Shown piece by piece: positions 54,453-64,000 of a stretch of 64,000 nt of DNA. A program made the position numbers and the translations under genes. Origin of the DNA: Fragum whitleyi (taxonomy: Eukaryota > Mollusca > Bivalvia > Cardiida > Cardiidae); the NCBI GenBank assembly GCA_948146395.1, contig OX411544.1, positions 96,881,355 through 96,945,354 of the forward strand, in the 5' to 3' direction. Below the pieces are notes generated by a model. The model was not told the origin of the DNA and did not search any database. It was given only the letters and a program-made list of their open reading frames with translations. Numbering within the stretch: position 1 is the first letter of the stretch; each line of letters opens with the position of its first letter.

Positions 54453-55831
54453 CAAGAGGACCATGATGGTCCTATATCGCTCACCTTCGTCTCTTTGGCT
54501 TCTCCCTTAGCAAAATAAATTACTTTAAAGATCATTAAATGACCATTAGATTATTCAAAGAAAAACATTATTCTATTCCTATGATCCCTGCATAAGTTTC
54601 TAGCCTTTTTTAAACCAGTTTCATGTGACCTGGCCAACATTCTGCCCAAGTTTCATGACTATTGAACCAAATTTGTGGCGTGTAGAGACTAGAGTGTAAA
54701 CATAAATTGTCAGGCCGCTTTTTCCTTAATATTGCATGTATCCTTCCCTTTTTCAATATGGTTCACCCTCGAGACAATGGCCAACATTCTGATCAAGTTC
54801 CTTGGAGATTGGACCGTATTTGCGGCCTCTAGAGTGTGAACAAGAAAATTGTTTTTAAGATCCTTTATACAGTGATATGGCATGGATCCTTCCCATATTC
54901 AATAGGGTTCATTCTTGCGACCTGACCAACATTCTGACCAAGATATTGCCATATTTGTGGCCTCCAGGGTGTAATCAGGAAAATTGGCATTAAGGCCCCT
55001 TTTCTTGTGATATGGCATGTATCCTGCCCATTTTCAAAAGAGTTCCTCCTGGTAACCTGGAAAACATTCTGTTCAAGTTTCATGAAGATTGGGCCATATT
55101 TGTGCCCTCTAGAGTGTAAACAAGAAAATTGGCATTAAGGCCCCTTTTCCCTTGATATGGCATGGATCTTTCCCCTTTTCAATAGGCTTCATCTTTGTGA
55201 CCTGGCCAACATTCTGACCAAGTTTCATGAAGATTGGGCCATATGTGTGGCTTCTAGAGTGAATACAAGAAAATTTTCTCCAAGGCCCCTTTTCCCTTGA
55301 TATGGAATGCATACTTCCCATTTTCAATAGGGTTAATCCTTGTGACCTGACAAACATCCAGACCAAGTTTCATAAAGATTGGGCCGTATTTGTGGCCTCT
55401 AGAGCGTAAACAAGATAGATGTCATAAAGGCCCTTTTTCCTGTGATATGGATTGGATCCTACCCATTTTCAATAGGATTCATCCTTGTGACCTGACAAAT
55501 ATCCTGACCAAGTTTTATGAAGATTGGGCCATATTTGTGGCCTCTAGAGCGTAAACAAGAAAATAGTCTTTAAGGCCCCTTTTCCCTTGATATAGCATGG
55601 ATTCTTCCCATTTTCAATAGGGTTCATCCTTGTGACCTGGCCAACAATTTGACCAAGTTTCATGAAGATTGGGCCATATTTGTGGCCTCTAGAGTGTAAA
55701 CAAGAAAATTGTTGACGCCGGACGACAGACGACACACGACGCACGACACACGACACACGACGCACGACGGACGACGGACATTCAATGATCACAAAAGCTC
55801 ACCTTGAGCACGATGTGCTCAGGTGAGCTAA
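54453..55831 (-). mobile_element. Helentron-like H1-variant element, complete, eight 143-base units
   Basis: Left end CAAGA, perfect hairpin AGGACCATGATGGTCCT (54457-54473), TATATCGCTCACC. Eight units near 54631, 54778, 54918, 55057, 55200, 55345, 55488 and 55635 share CATTCTGACCAAGTTTCATG, TTTGTGGCCTCTAGAGTGTA and AAGGCCCCTTTTCCC. A GACGACACACGACGCACGAC tract precedes the right-end palindrome GCTCACCTTGAGCAC-gat-GTGCTCAGGTGAGC and terminal TAA. It has the same ends as H1, but the body unit of the 21598 element. Confidence 0.8.
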
Positions 55832-56316
55832 AAAGCACTTAAAGATTTATAAAAATGAATTGAAAAAAATCTTTTGTTATTCATAGATTTAGCCCTCCAG
55901 ACGGTAAATTTATCCGTACAAAACGAAAATCGCGAGATTTACGAAAAAATCTATAATAAGTTCAGCTATCCGTTTGCTATGCTAGTCACCTTGTGACACT
56001 GCTAGCTGATTATTTCAAGCGCCCCAAGCAAGCATACCGTTCAGAATAGAAAAGCGAGAAAGTACTTGCTAACGTTTGCAAGCACTTTGCTCACCTTAAC
56101 GCAGGGCTTAGATAAGATGAAGTTTCGGAGTTTAACCGCCCTAACGTCGGTTCTTTTACAATGAGATGGCATTTCGGTGTCTTAAAATGTATTTCAGGAG
56201 TCTGTCAGAACTAAAGAAATGACGCGAATTATTTCTCATTTCTTATTTCTTACACTCTGTACATCAAACATAAACCCATGTAGTATTTATTATTGTCTTT
56301 ATTTTCTAGGCGTTAC
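55832..56316. other. Intergenic DNA
   Basis: Nothing recognised. TCACCTTGTGACACTGCTAG near 55987 is unique sequence. Confidence 0.3.
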
Positions 56317-56486
56317 CTTTTCTAAAACACACATTCGTTCAATACCTTCGTACAAATGGTTATTCATAGAGCTGTCACTAAATTCAAAATCCAAATAGGT
56401 TCTTCCAGGTTGAGGGGTTACAGGTGTAGGGAAATTCGTTTCAAGAGCCAGTTGGAGAAGGTAGTGACATTTCGTGTTCAAAGACA
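56317..56486 (-). CDS. Candidate internal exon, unrecognised
   Basis: The minus strand is open for 60 codons with coding-like composition: KCHYLLQLALETNFPTPVTP, QPGRTYLDFEFSDSSMNNHL, YEGIERMCVLEK, then GAAAAG|GTAACG, a possible donor. GATCAG at 56488 could be the acceptor but has a poor pyrimidine tract. No domain recognised and no neighbouring exon found. Confidence 0.3.
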
Positions 56487-56870
56487 CTGATCATCTTGAT
56501 ATTTTTATTTTTTCTTGGAATTTATTTATGAGCGAAAATGTTTTTGAACTGTAAATCATTTAACCCATATTCGGGCGATACTATCTAGGTTCGTGTTGAT
56601 ATATGTACTTTTTACGGAATCAGCCGAGTTTTGACGAGTGTCTTTGTAGGTCTCGCTTCGAAAAAATTAACGTAATTTTTTGTATGTGTCAGAAATTATT
56701 AGCATATGTGAATAGTTTTTTCTACACTTAGTAATGTGAATTTTAATATGAATGCATTTTCATTGTCCCTTTTCGCGTAAATTCTGCAAAAATCGAGTGA
56801 CATAGTCCTCTGCTAGGAAAGCGGGTCGTATTTTAAAGTATATATTTATAAATTATTGCGCTGTATCGAA
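56487..56870. other. Intergenic DNA
   Basis: No repeat or gene recognised. Confidence 0.3.
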
Positions 56871-56876
56871 AAAAAC

Positions 56877-56946
56877 CCGTTGCCCTGTGGTTAACAAGTT
56901 TGCCTTTGACGCGGGCGCCCCGTGTTTGATTCCCGATGGATCTATT
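56877..56946 (+). repeat. tRNA-like sequence (tRNA pseudogene or SINE head)
   Basis: CCCTGTGGTTAACAAGTTTG is A-box-like and GTGTTTGATTCCCGATGG is B-box-like. An anticodon arm TTTGC-CTTTGAC-GCGGG folds with three G-T pairs (loop would give UUG). The acceptor stem pairs poorly and a T run follows. Probably a SINE head or pseudogene, not a working tRNA. Confidence 0.4.
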
Positions 56947-58440
56947 TTTTAAAAACTTTTTTAGAACGATGGGACTATTCATTTTTTTCTGATTCTTCTT
57001 TTTTAGTCAGTATAGATATTTAGTAAAGTAATTCAAACAAAACAAATAGGTCTCATATTGCTCAGTTATACGTATATGCTTTATATGGGATTATCCGCAT
57101 GGATTGATTTTTCTTCTTTAATTAGTATAAATACAGTTAATTACATCGTGAAATTGACACCCATCGTGATCAAAAACATTCAAAACCACTAAAAATGCTC
57201 ACTAAAGAGATTAGATCCTCAACTACCTTCAAAATTATCATAGCTAGACAAAAGCGCGATTTCAATTACATAATTGAAATTATAAGCGTCTGATTGGTTC
57301 TTAAAGATATAGGAAACTATTAAGTTTATTGGAGTAAGACGGCATATTTCCCGTCAAATGTCACGTGTCCACCATACCTCGTTGGGTGTTTAAAATCCAT
57401 TGGTTAGACAATTTCAAACGTTTTATGATTTCTTGTTTCAATAAAAAAACAAGACTTAAATGGGATTCGCTTATTTCCATGGAAACGAAATGATAATTCT
57501 CCTTAATACGAAATTATTTTCATGTCGTCAACTCCTTTCCTACATTCTCCAAACTTAAATTAGCTTACGCATGTATAACATGACTTTTCTGTTATGCTAT
57601 CGATTGATCTGGCATTTTCAATAGCTTTTCGATTATTGTCGTTCATTTATTGGTGAGAGAAAAATGATGCCTGTTAGATGGCAATGGTCATATGAAAGTT
57701 GAGCACGTGTTAACAAGATTTCTAGGTGGACTACCACTAGGTAAATTCGCCACAAAACAGTGCAATTAACAATTTAAATCCACTTTGAAAGATAAACTGG
57801 TATTAGACATCAATGGGAGACTTTGGTGTGTTATCTCCCTTGTTTACTTTGTGGATTAAATCAGAGGTGTTCCAAAATCGTTAGCGGTCCTTTAAGCAAT
57901 TTTCCTTGGATTTTATCCATAGTTTCTTTGGAGAAGTTGCGAATTTTATTTTTATGAATACAAAATAGTTATTTATGCAATTCTTATTTGTGATACAGTT
58001 TTCAATAGCAAAGAAGAAAATAAATATTTATTTTAGGTCAAATGTATCTTATAAATTGCGCATTATTTGATTAAGAGCTCATATTTAAATCTTACAGTGC
58101 AAAGAAAATAAGGATAAACCCCAAGGTAACAACTGATTTGGACCCTTCCTCCTTTGGGAGTATTTCAAGGGAGATAATCAACCGATATCCCTCATTAATC
58201 GGGTACCATCATACCGTAAGTGTTATCCCGTATCATGATATCACGCGCGAAAGAGACTATCGATGCCAATCAATACTAAAGTATTCTCTTATCGTCTTAT
58301 ATTATCCATTGAAGTAAAAGGAATAATTGTTCGCTTTATAGTGTGGGATAGATATACATAGATATTCGTCTCATTGTATGGCATTGTTATTATACTTCTT
58401 GGAATTCAAACAGCACGCTTATGACTTTCCATCCTCGTTT
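56947..58440. other. Intergenic DNA, nothing recognised
   Basis: AT-rich unique-looking sequence. TCACGTGTCC at 57361 holds one CACGTG. AAGGGAGATAA-type motifs occur near 57830 and 58165. No exon or repeat family is supported. Confidence 0.3.
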
Positions 58441-58443
58441 TCA

Positions 58444-58615
58444 TGTGTTTGTTTGTTTTGGGGTTTAACGCCGCTTTTACGAATCTTGAAGTCATATCGC
58501 GGCGCCTAAACACCTTAATATCGGCTCATGATGTTTCCCCCAACAGGATTATTATTTCGTTCTTTCCTAGCCATCAGCTGCTATCCGACATAGGTCTTCG
58601 ATAATCATCCATCGT
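58444..58615 (-). mobile_element. SINE fragment (MetaSINE-like 3' half)
   Basis: GGGTTTAACGCCGCTTTTAC, GTCATATCGCGGCGCC, CCTAGCCATCAGCTGCTATC, GACATAGGTCTTCGATAATC match the shared SINE body in minus orientation. The TGTTTGTTTG tail replaces the usual CAAT tail. Head absent. Confidence 0.7.
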
Positions 58616-59270
58616 TTTGATCTGCTTCAGTAAAAACAATACTTTTGTAATCATCCCAGTGTACATGTACTTACTTACCGAAAAAGTCTGAATAACTATG
58701 TTCTTGAGTGAAAGTCTGTAAACGTCTTTATAACAAAGTTGAATTGTGACCTTTACCGGCGCTAAAACAGGCTAGGGCACGCATCAACTAGAATGATCAT
58801 TCTACCTCTCAACTAATGCTACCTCTGGTTGCCCTGTACTGCAACCTACCTCGTTTTCAAATGATCTTAATTTGAATTCCCAGGTGGTCCCTTTTCGCGT
58901 ATCGTATTACAAATATCATTTACGAAATAATTGAGTCGCCAATTTGCTTTTTATTGGTATCGCTTTTCCACAGAATATTAATTTTTGAAAGTTGGCTGGA
59001 AATTTCAAATGTTTGTTTTTGTAATGTAGATTGATATACTTATGCTGTAGAAAAAATAACGATTTTTGTATGGAATCATATCGGTTAAAGTTAGTATAAA
59101 TTTATAAGTAGCTGTGTGCCGTATTTATCCTTGTTGATCCGTATCATTATTGTAAATAAAAGATCAAACGTAGTACAATCGTCCTTGGTCGCGTCATCCG
59201 TATCATACGTTGCGCGGTGTAGCAAACCACTCTTTTCGAGCCTTTTTTCTTCCTTGATTATATTAACACT
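58616..59270. other. Intergenic DNA
   Basis: TGACCTTTACCGGCGCTAAA and a modest number of CpGs are present; no gene supported. Confidence 0.3.
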
Positions 59271-59660
59271 TCTGCCCTGTCACGCCAATATTTGGTGGTA
59301 AAACAAAATTTCTTGAACAACTTTAGAAGAAGGTCGCCCAAACTTCATTTCTGCCAAGCTACACTGAAATGAGGCCAACGGTTTTGGGAGGAGAAGAATT
59401 AAAAAGATTCTAAATCAAAACAGCCCCGCCCTGTCACACCCATAATTAGGGTGAATAAAAATTTCTAGAACAACTTAGGAAGAGGGTCACCCAAGGAACA
59501 TTCATGCTAAATTTCATTGAAATATGGCCATTGGGTTGGAAGATCGGAATATTTTGTAACATTTCATAGTGAAAAAAAGCCCCGTCCTGACGCTCCCTTA
59601 TTTAGGGTCAATCCAAATTTCTTGAATATTTTCAGAAGAGGGTCACCCAAGGAACATTTC
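59270..59660 (-). repeat. H2 array fragment (about 2.5 units)
   Basis: AAAATTTCTTGAACAACTTT, AGAAGAGGGTCACCCAAGGA, GCCCCGCCCTGTCACACCCA repeat with a period of about 150. No termini. Confidence 0.65.
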
Positions 59661-60860
59661 TGGTTTTTTTTCTACGACAAAAAAAGAAAAAGAAATTTAA
59701 AAGAAAAAAAGCATTGTTTTCAAAGTTCTGAGAGTCTCCTTAAATACCTGAAGATGTCACCTGACTGTAAACAAATCGACCTAATGCGATTAAACTCCGA
59801 AATTAAAGATTAAGTCAGCTTTTGATCGTCCTCTGATGAAATGTATTCTATAATGACGTTGTAGAACCAACATTTCATACACAAAGGTAAGATGTATATA
59901 TGATATCTAGGTCAACCGCTTATATTTTTCCCTCATTCAGATGCCTTTTTAGACACAAATGTAGCAGCAACAGAACAAATGAAAACGCTTCAAAACCGAT
60001 ATAGGTAAAGAAGGTGAAATACAAATTCACGAGTTTCAATGTCCTATGGCGTTTTACAGATCGCTTTTATGAATACAAATATTCAAACGGAGTTGGCAAT
60101 CTTGGTTCAACGTAAGAAGGGAAGAACGTTGAAAATCATTGAACCTTTATAAGCTGAAATATACAGAAACAGCTCCCTAAACGGTTAGTACACGAGCGTT
60201 TAGGGATGAATATAGATGATTTAAAAGAATGCGTCGAGTTATCACAACTTCTGTAATCTCTGGTGTCGATTTCCAATCGCTAAAAATTAAGGGGGTGTCT
60301 TGTCATCATATTTCTCTGCCCGGGCCCATAAAAGTACAAATATCTTCGCTTAATGTGGATCTCTCGCCGAGAAATTTGGTTTGCGTGTAGAGCATACATG
60401 AATGCTCTTAGACAAACACAAACGATGAAAAATAGTCAGGTTGTTTGACAAAAAAATAGCGACAAATCTAAAAAACCAGCAAAGTCATTCACTCCTAGGG
60501 CTAAAACTCGCTCATTTTGCTTAGTTGTTACCCTCTACTTTTATTTCCTAAAAGAAAATTCATTTATCTCGGCTGTGATACTAAAATTTGATATGAAAAT
60601 GATTATTTTGGTTTACAAATCAGTCAAAAACATGCTCCTACGTTAGTTCCGTATCGAAAAACAAACAAACAAACAAACGATCAGGTGTCCACGAACCTTC
60701 TGGTGTCAGCGTGACACGTTAAAACCTATGAAACTTGATATTCTATTTTTGATATTGCACGATTATTTGTGATAAATCGACAAAATTCAAGAAATTTCAC
60801 AAGAAATTATTCCACGAAAATTATAAGGCCGTTTTCACATTGACGCAAGTCAGTGAAATA
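59661..60860. other. Intergenic DNA with small stems
   Basis: TCCCTAAACG/CGTTTAGGGA (60174-60207) is a 10-base stem with a 14-base loop. CAAACAAACAAACAAAC at 60661 is a microsatellite. No gene seen. Confidence 0.35.
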
Positions 60861-62045
60861 TATAAACTTAGCAAAAAAAGAAACTTTACATACTTGTTGG
60901 TCTGTTTTGAATGACTTACAGTGGCTATAGGCCAACTTAATTTATATTTGTTAGTTGGACTAGCTGCAGAGACTACACAGACGCAGGAATTTGCGCGATT
61001 GAAGCGAGTCCGAGCTCATGCGTCTGTAACTTCCGGTTTTGGTCACATACTCGTGTTGAGCTACCCAAAGTTCATTTAGAGTGATTTTTGTAACACAGTC
61101 ACACTCACTCCTTAGCATCGGCAAAAAACCAAAACTGTTTGTACATTTTTATTGAAACGGATATGTAACAACAATCGAATAAAGGCAGGAATCAGACTAC
61201 AGGTATACATAGAGCTTGAATGTCTGTCTGTTTATAACGCCACTCTTAAGTTTGGCTACTCGGGACAGGCAATTCACATTTTAACATCTCGATTTAGAAC
61301 TGCCGCGCCTGGTTAGGACAATCGGTTACGCGTCTGGTTTTCATTCATCGGGTCGTGGGTTCGACATCTGGCTCGGCCGTCTTTCATCCCATATTTGACA
61401 AAAAGCATTGTGATAAGTGTCATTTCTCTCCCACCCAATTGGCAAGTGATACGCCTAGGAGAGAATGGCGACCGGTGCCTCAGATGAAAGCTCTAGCTGT
61501 ACCTTAAGAAACGACAAGAAACTATGGATAGGTGCAACAGCGGTCGAATTTTAAATGTAAAACTATCGAAAGTGACCTTTAAACCCATATTGGTTAACAA
61601 AAAAAACAGTTACTACCACATGAAGTGTCGGCCGAGATGAGATAGGCCACTTTTGACGTCATGTAGAGGCCCTGTTACCATTGCATATTTTTCAATCCAT
61701 TTCATCAAAGGAAGGATAACTGCAAGACAAGTATGCGTACTTAGCTCAGACGTTGGTCTATCATGATATTGGAACGACTCTAATCATGAAAACGTCAAGG
61801 ACCTATACTCAAATCATCACCGACAATCTTGATTTCATTTCTGTGATTTTTAAAATCGACCCCTTTGTCCTTTGACCACCAATAAAAACCTCATTTTACA
61901 AACATCCAGTACTGACCCTTCCATAAACCGACAGATAATGCCTTAAAGTTTCATGTAATAGTAACATCTGTATTCTCTATGGTTTCATAGCGATACTACA
62001 GCCCTCAGTAAGTCATGTAAAGTTTCTTTTTTTGCTAAGTATATA
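60861..62045. mobile_element. Tc1-like element with TTAGCAAAAAAAGAAAC ends, carrying a SINE
   Basis: ACTTAGCAAAAAAAGAAACT (60866) and the inverted AGTTTCTTTTTTTGCTAAGT (ending 62040) form ends of about 26 bases with TATA at both sides. About 1.2 kb, as for Tc1/mariner elements. No transposase frame remains. A SINE lies at about 61300-61520. Confidence 0.6.
61300..61520 (+). mobile_element. tRNA-derived SINE
   Basis: CGCGCCTGGTTAGGACAATC, GGTTACGCGTC and GTGGGTTCGACATCTGGC give A and B boxes about 45 bases apart. The body TTTGACAAAAAGCATTGTGA, CTCTCCCACCCAATTGGCAA is unlike the other SINEs here. No clear tail. Confidence 0.6.
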
Positions 62046-62716
62046 AATATAACGTTGCTATAATGTTCTTACCTCATTTACATAGTTAGATAGATAGATA
62101 CTCTTTTATTCCTCCAGATTTGAAGATTACAATACAATGGAACAAACATCAAAGTGACATGTAAACAATACAGACAGCCAAATATACATTTAGGGTGACA
62201 TACATTTATACAGCACGAAGAAAAGTCGTTGTGTATTGTATTTTTAAGCCACGTTTTATGAAAGGCGTGGCTACGATGTTTCGGCCGTCCATCGACGGCA
62301 TGTTGCAAAGTAAGTAAGCACTTTAACGACTAGAAAATGGAAAGATAACTTCTTCAAAGGCTAAGTTACTAAGAGTTCTAATTTAATCTGTCAATTATAA
62401 TACATTTATTAGTTTTTTCCTAAAATATGGATACATTCTAAAATCTGCTTAAAGCATTCTATACGGTTCCTGTCTGATTACATTCTCTATAAAAGTTCAA
62501 GAACCTGAAAGTATGGTGAAAGTCCACAAAAATTGCGAAAGTTGTCTTCTAGTCCTTTAAATAGATTTGTGAAAGAGAATTAATTGGCACCTTAAGATTA
62601 ACCCATACTAAACGCTCCGACGAGTGAGTTTTGTTTTCAAGTTGTTTTTGGAGACGTTTTTCATATCTGTGGTAGTCGATATGGTATAGACGACTAATCT
62701 CCGACGATCTACCGGG
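62046..62716. other. Intergenic DNA
   Basis: A short GATAGATAGATA tract lies at 62090. The minus frame at 62078-62308 is open but without splice support. Confidence 0.3.
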
Positions 62717-62894
62717 CTACTGTCGTGCTCCGAATCGGCCGATTTTATTCAAATAACTGACGTGTTTTTGACAGTTTCTTAACTTTTCTCTTTCGTTAAG
62801 AATCGCCGACGCATCGCTGACTAGTAAACGACATCTCGCCGGCAAATCGTCTGCACGCTTTTTTTTAATCGACCATGTAATTTCTGCTTCATAT
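62717..62894 (-). CDS. Candidate terminal coding exon, unrecognised
   Basis: TATTTCTTGTCTAG at 62895-62908 is a good acceptor. One base then YEAEITWSIKKKRADDLPAR, CRLLVSDASAILNEREKLRN, CQKHVSYLNKIGRFGARQ and a TAG at 62717-62719. CpG-rich compared with its surroundings and strongly basic. Alternatively translation starts at the ATG 62914-62912 (MSYFLSR...) as a 65-residue protein, but its context is weak. No family recognised. Confidence 0.45.
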
Positions 62895-63384
62895 CTAGAC
62901 AAGAAATAAGACATTGACTCATCGGTGGTTTTATGTAATTGCTAAATAAATATTTTGTTCTGGCATTGCCGGCGTCTGGCCGACGCTATCTTTTACTTCG
63001 CGGCCGAAACAAAGAGAAGTCGCGTCGCTGGTTTTTAAGTTGGAATGCGGAGCAATTCCAACTTAGATTTAACAAAACCGCAAAATGAACACAAGATAAT
63101 TCCATTTCGGGTTTTCTGATAACACATATCACGTGAACAGGATGTGAATACACTTCGGCCTATTTTGTATATCTCAACTTGACATAGACATGCAGTTTAT
63201 TTCATCAAGAAGTAATAATGTTGAACAATTACACAACTATCACTTCATGTAAATAATTAACACGCTAATTTATGTTTTAAACGATATTTATTGAAACTTG
63301 CGTACGAATTTAATTGTATCACATATTTGCATTACTATATTTGGAAATCATGTGATAAGTCAAGTCCAATAAAGTCAGCTATTG

Positions 63385-63500
63385 ACAATAGCACTGGCCA
63401 ATCACGTGATCTGCTTATTTGGTAATGTCGCGACCTGTTTTTCATTGTGGAAATAGCACAAACCAATCACGTGATCTGCTTATATGGTAATGTCGCGAGC
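63385..63500. repeat. Tandem duplication with CACGTG palindromes
   Basis: CCAATCACGTGATCTGCTTA then T(T/A)TGGTAATGTCGCGA occurs at 63396 and 63463, 67 bases apart. Each copy holds ATCACGTGAT, an E-box palindrome; another ATCACGTGA is at 63128. A regulatory role is inference; it lies upstream of the 62717-62894 segment on the minus strand. Confidence 0.5.
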
Positions 63501-63531
63501 GGCTTTTCGTAGAATTATGTTGTAGCTTCTT

Positions 63532-63703
63532 TTAGAGGTCTTGTTTCTCTTTCTGAACGAACCTTTTACACACTTCTACAATATAGTTCAAATGTTTTTG
63601 TAACTTTTTGTTCCGTAAAGCATCATTAGAAACGCGCAACATCTGCAGATTATTTATTTGTATTAAAATCCGATCCAGCAAATATTCTCTTTCTAATACT
63701 TCT
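63532..63703 (-). CDS. Candidate terminal coding exon, unrecognised
   Basis: The acceptor GTTGTTGTTGTTTTAG has an excellent pyrimidine tract. One base, then EVLEREYLLDRILIQINNLQ, MLRVSNDALRNKKLQKHLNY, IVEVCKRFVQKEKQDL and TAA at 63532-63534. Predicted helical and charged. It has the same entry phase as the exon at 62894, so the two could be alternative last exons. The upstream part of the gene lies beyond the window. Confidence 0.5.
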
Positions 63704-64000
63704 CTAAAACAACAACAACACAAAAACGATACCTATTTCCAAATTGCGCAATAATTTCTCTGATGGTGGACGCAGCAAGGATCGATGAAGGTATAGATCC
63801 ACAAGTTTAAGTGAGTGATCAAAGGTCAATTTTGTCTCCACCTGTATAGAAAAAATTACCTTTTATCACTCACCCTAAAATGCGGGTCTATAGGCAAATA
63901 TTTATCTTCTCTTTCTGCTTTTGTCCATTTCCTTTAAAATTGCTTAGTAAATAAATTCACTTTTGCAAAAATAGGCATGAGCACAATCCTTCAAATATCA
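63704..64000. other. Window end, probable intron
   Basis: An ACAACAACAACA tract belongs to the acceptor above. AGTGAGTGATCAAAGGTC/ATCACTCACCC may be a small inverted repeat. No exon recognised. Confidence 0.3.

Noticed and set aside
54865..55792. Minus-strand frames of 72-85 codons in the 54-55 kb element
   Set aside because: They repeat with the 143-base array unit (LGQNVGQVTRMNPIE...); repetitive, not a gene.
56877..56946. Functional tRNA gene
   Set aside because: A and B boxes are recognisable but the acceptor stem pairs badly and SINE heads of this type are common here.

Overview
This is a 64 kb window of animal nuclear DNA, most likely from a bivalve mollusc. That inference rests on the repeat content: tRNA-headed SINEs sharing a 3' body (MetaSINE-like), TTAA-flanked MITEs, hAT, pogo and mariner MITEs, CR1-type LINEs, and many short elements ending in GAGCTAA. 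There is no bacterial gene organisation, and genes appear as short exons in long repeat-filled introns.

Genes. The main gene is on the minus strand and can be assembled by splice phase into nine exons from 44868 down to 15505. The join is one unbroken frame of 311 codons: a basic, Ser-rich, presequence-like N terminus, then helical pentatricopeptide-like (PPR) repeats. Every junction has AG/GT sites and matching phase, so the model is well supported, although the family name is uncertain. Between its exons C and D there are decayed copies of the exon-C coding segment. At the right edge, two minus-strand segments (62717-62894 and 63532-63703) look like terminal coding exons of an unrecognised gene or genes. 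A weaker candidate exon lies at 56317-56486.

Mobile elements. From left to right: a C-rich minisatellite (236-720); a pogo/Tigger-like element (876-1741); a Helentron-like element split by a 1.9 kb hAT element that itself carries a MITE (1932-4714); a fold-back MITE (4950-5097); a 4 kb element with about 430 bp terminal inverted repeats (5242-9232); then a dense series of Helentron-like elements with internal tandem arrays, SINEs and MITEs through 44.4 kb. At 45.4-47.3 kb lies a 5'-truncated LINE. At about 48-52.4 kb lies a nearly complete CR1-like LINE, whose ORF1 has one stop and whose ORF2 has three frameshifts. A tandem-array Helentron-like element (54453-55831), scattered SINEs and a Tc1-like element fill much of the rest.

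The most striking pattern is a set of at least seven sequence-unrelated non-autonomous families with one design. Each has CAAGA, then a short hairpin, then an inner inverted repeat at the left end, and ends on the right in the complementary repeat plus AGCTAA. Hairpin and repeat sequences differ between families while the pairing is kept. All copies I recognised point the same way. This fits Helentron/HINE-type elements. Boundaries were read by eye and repeat edges are approximate unless a target-site duplication is given.
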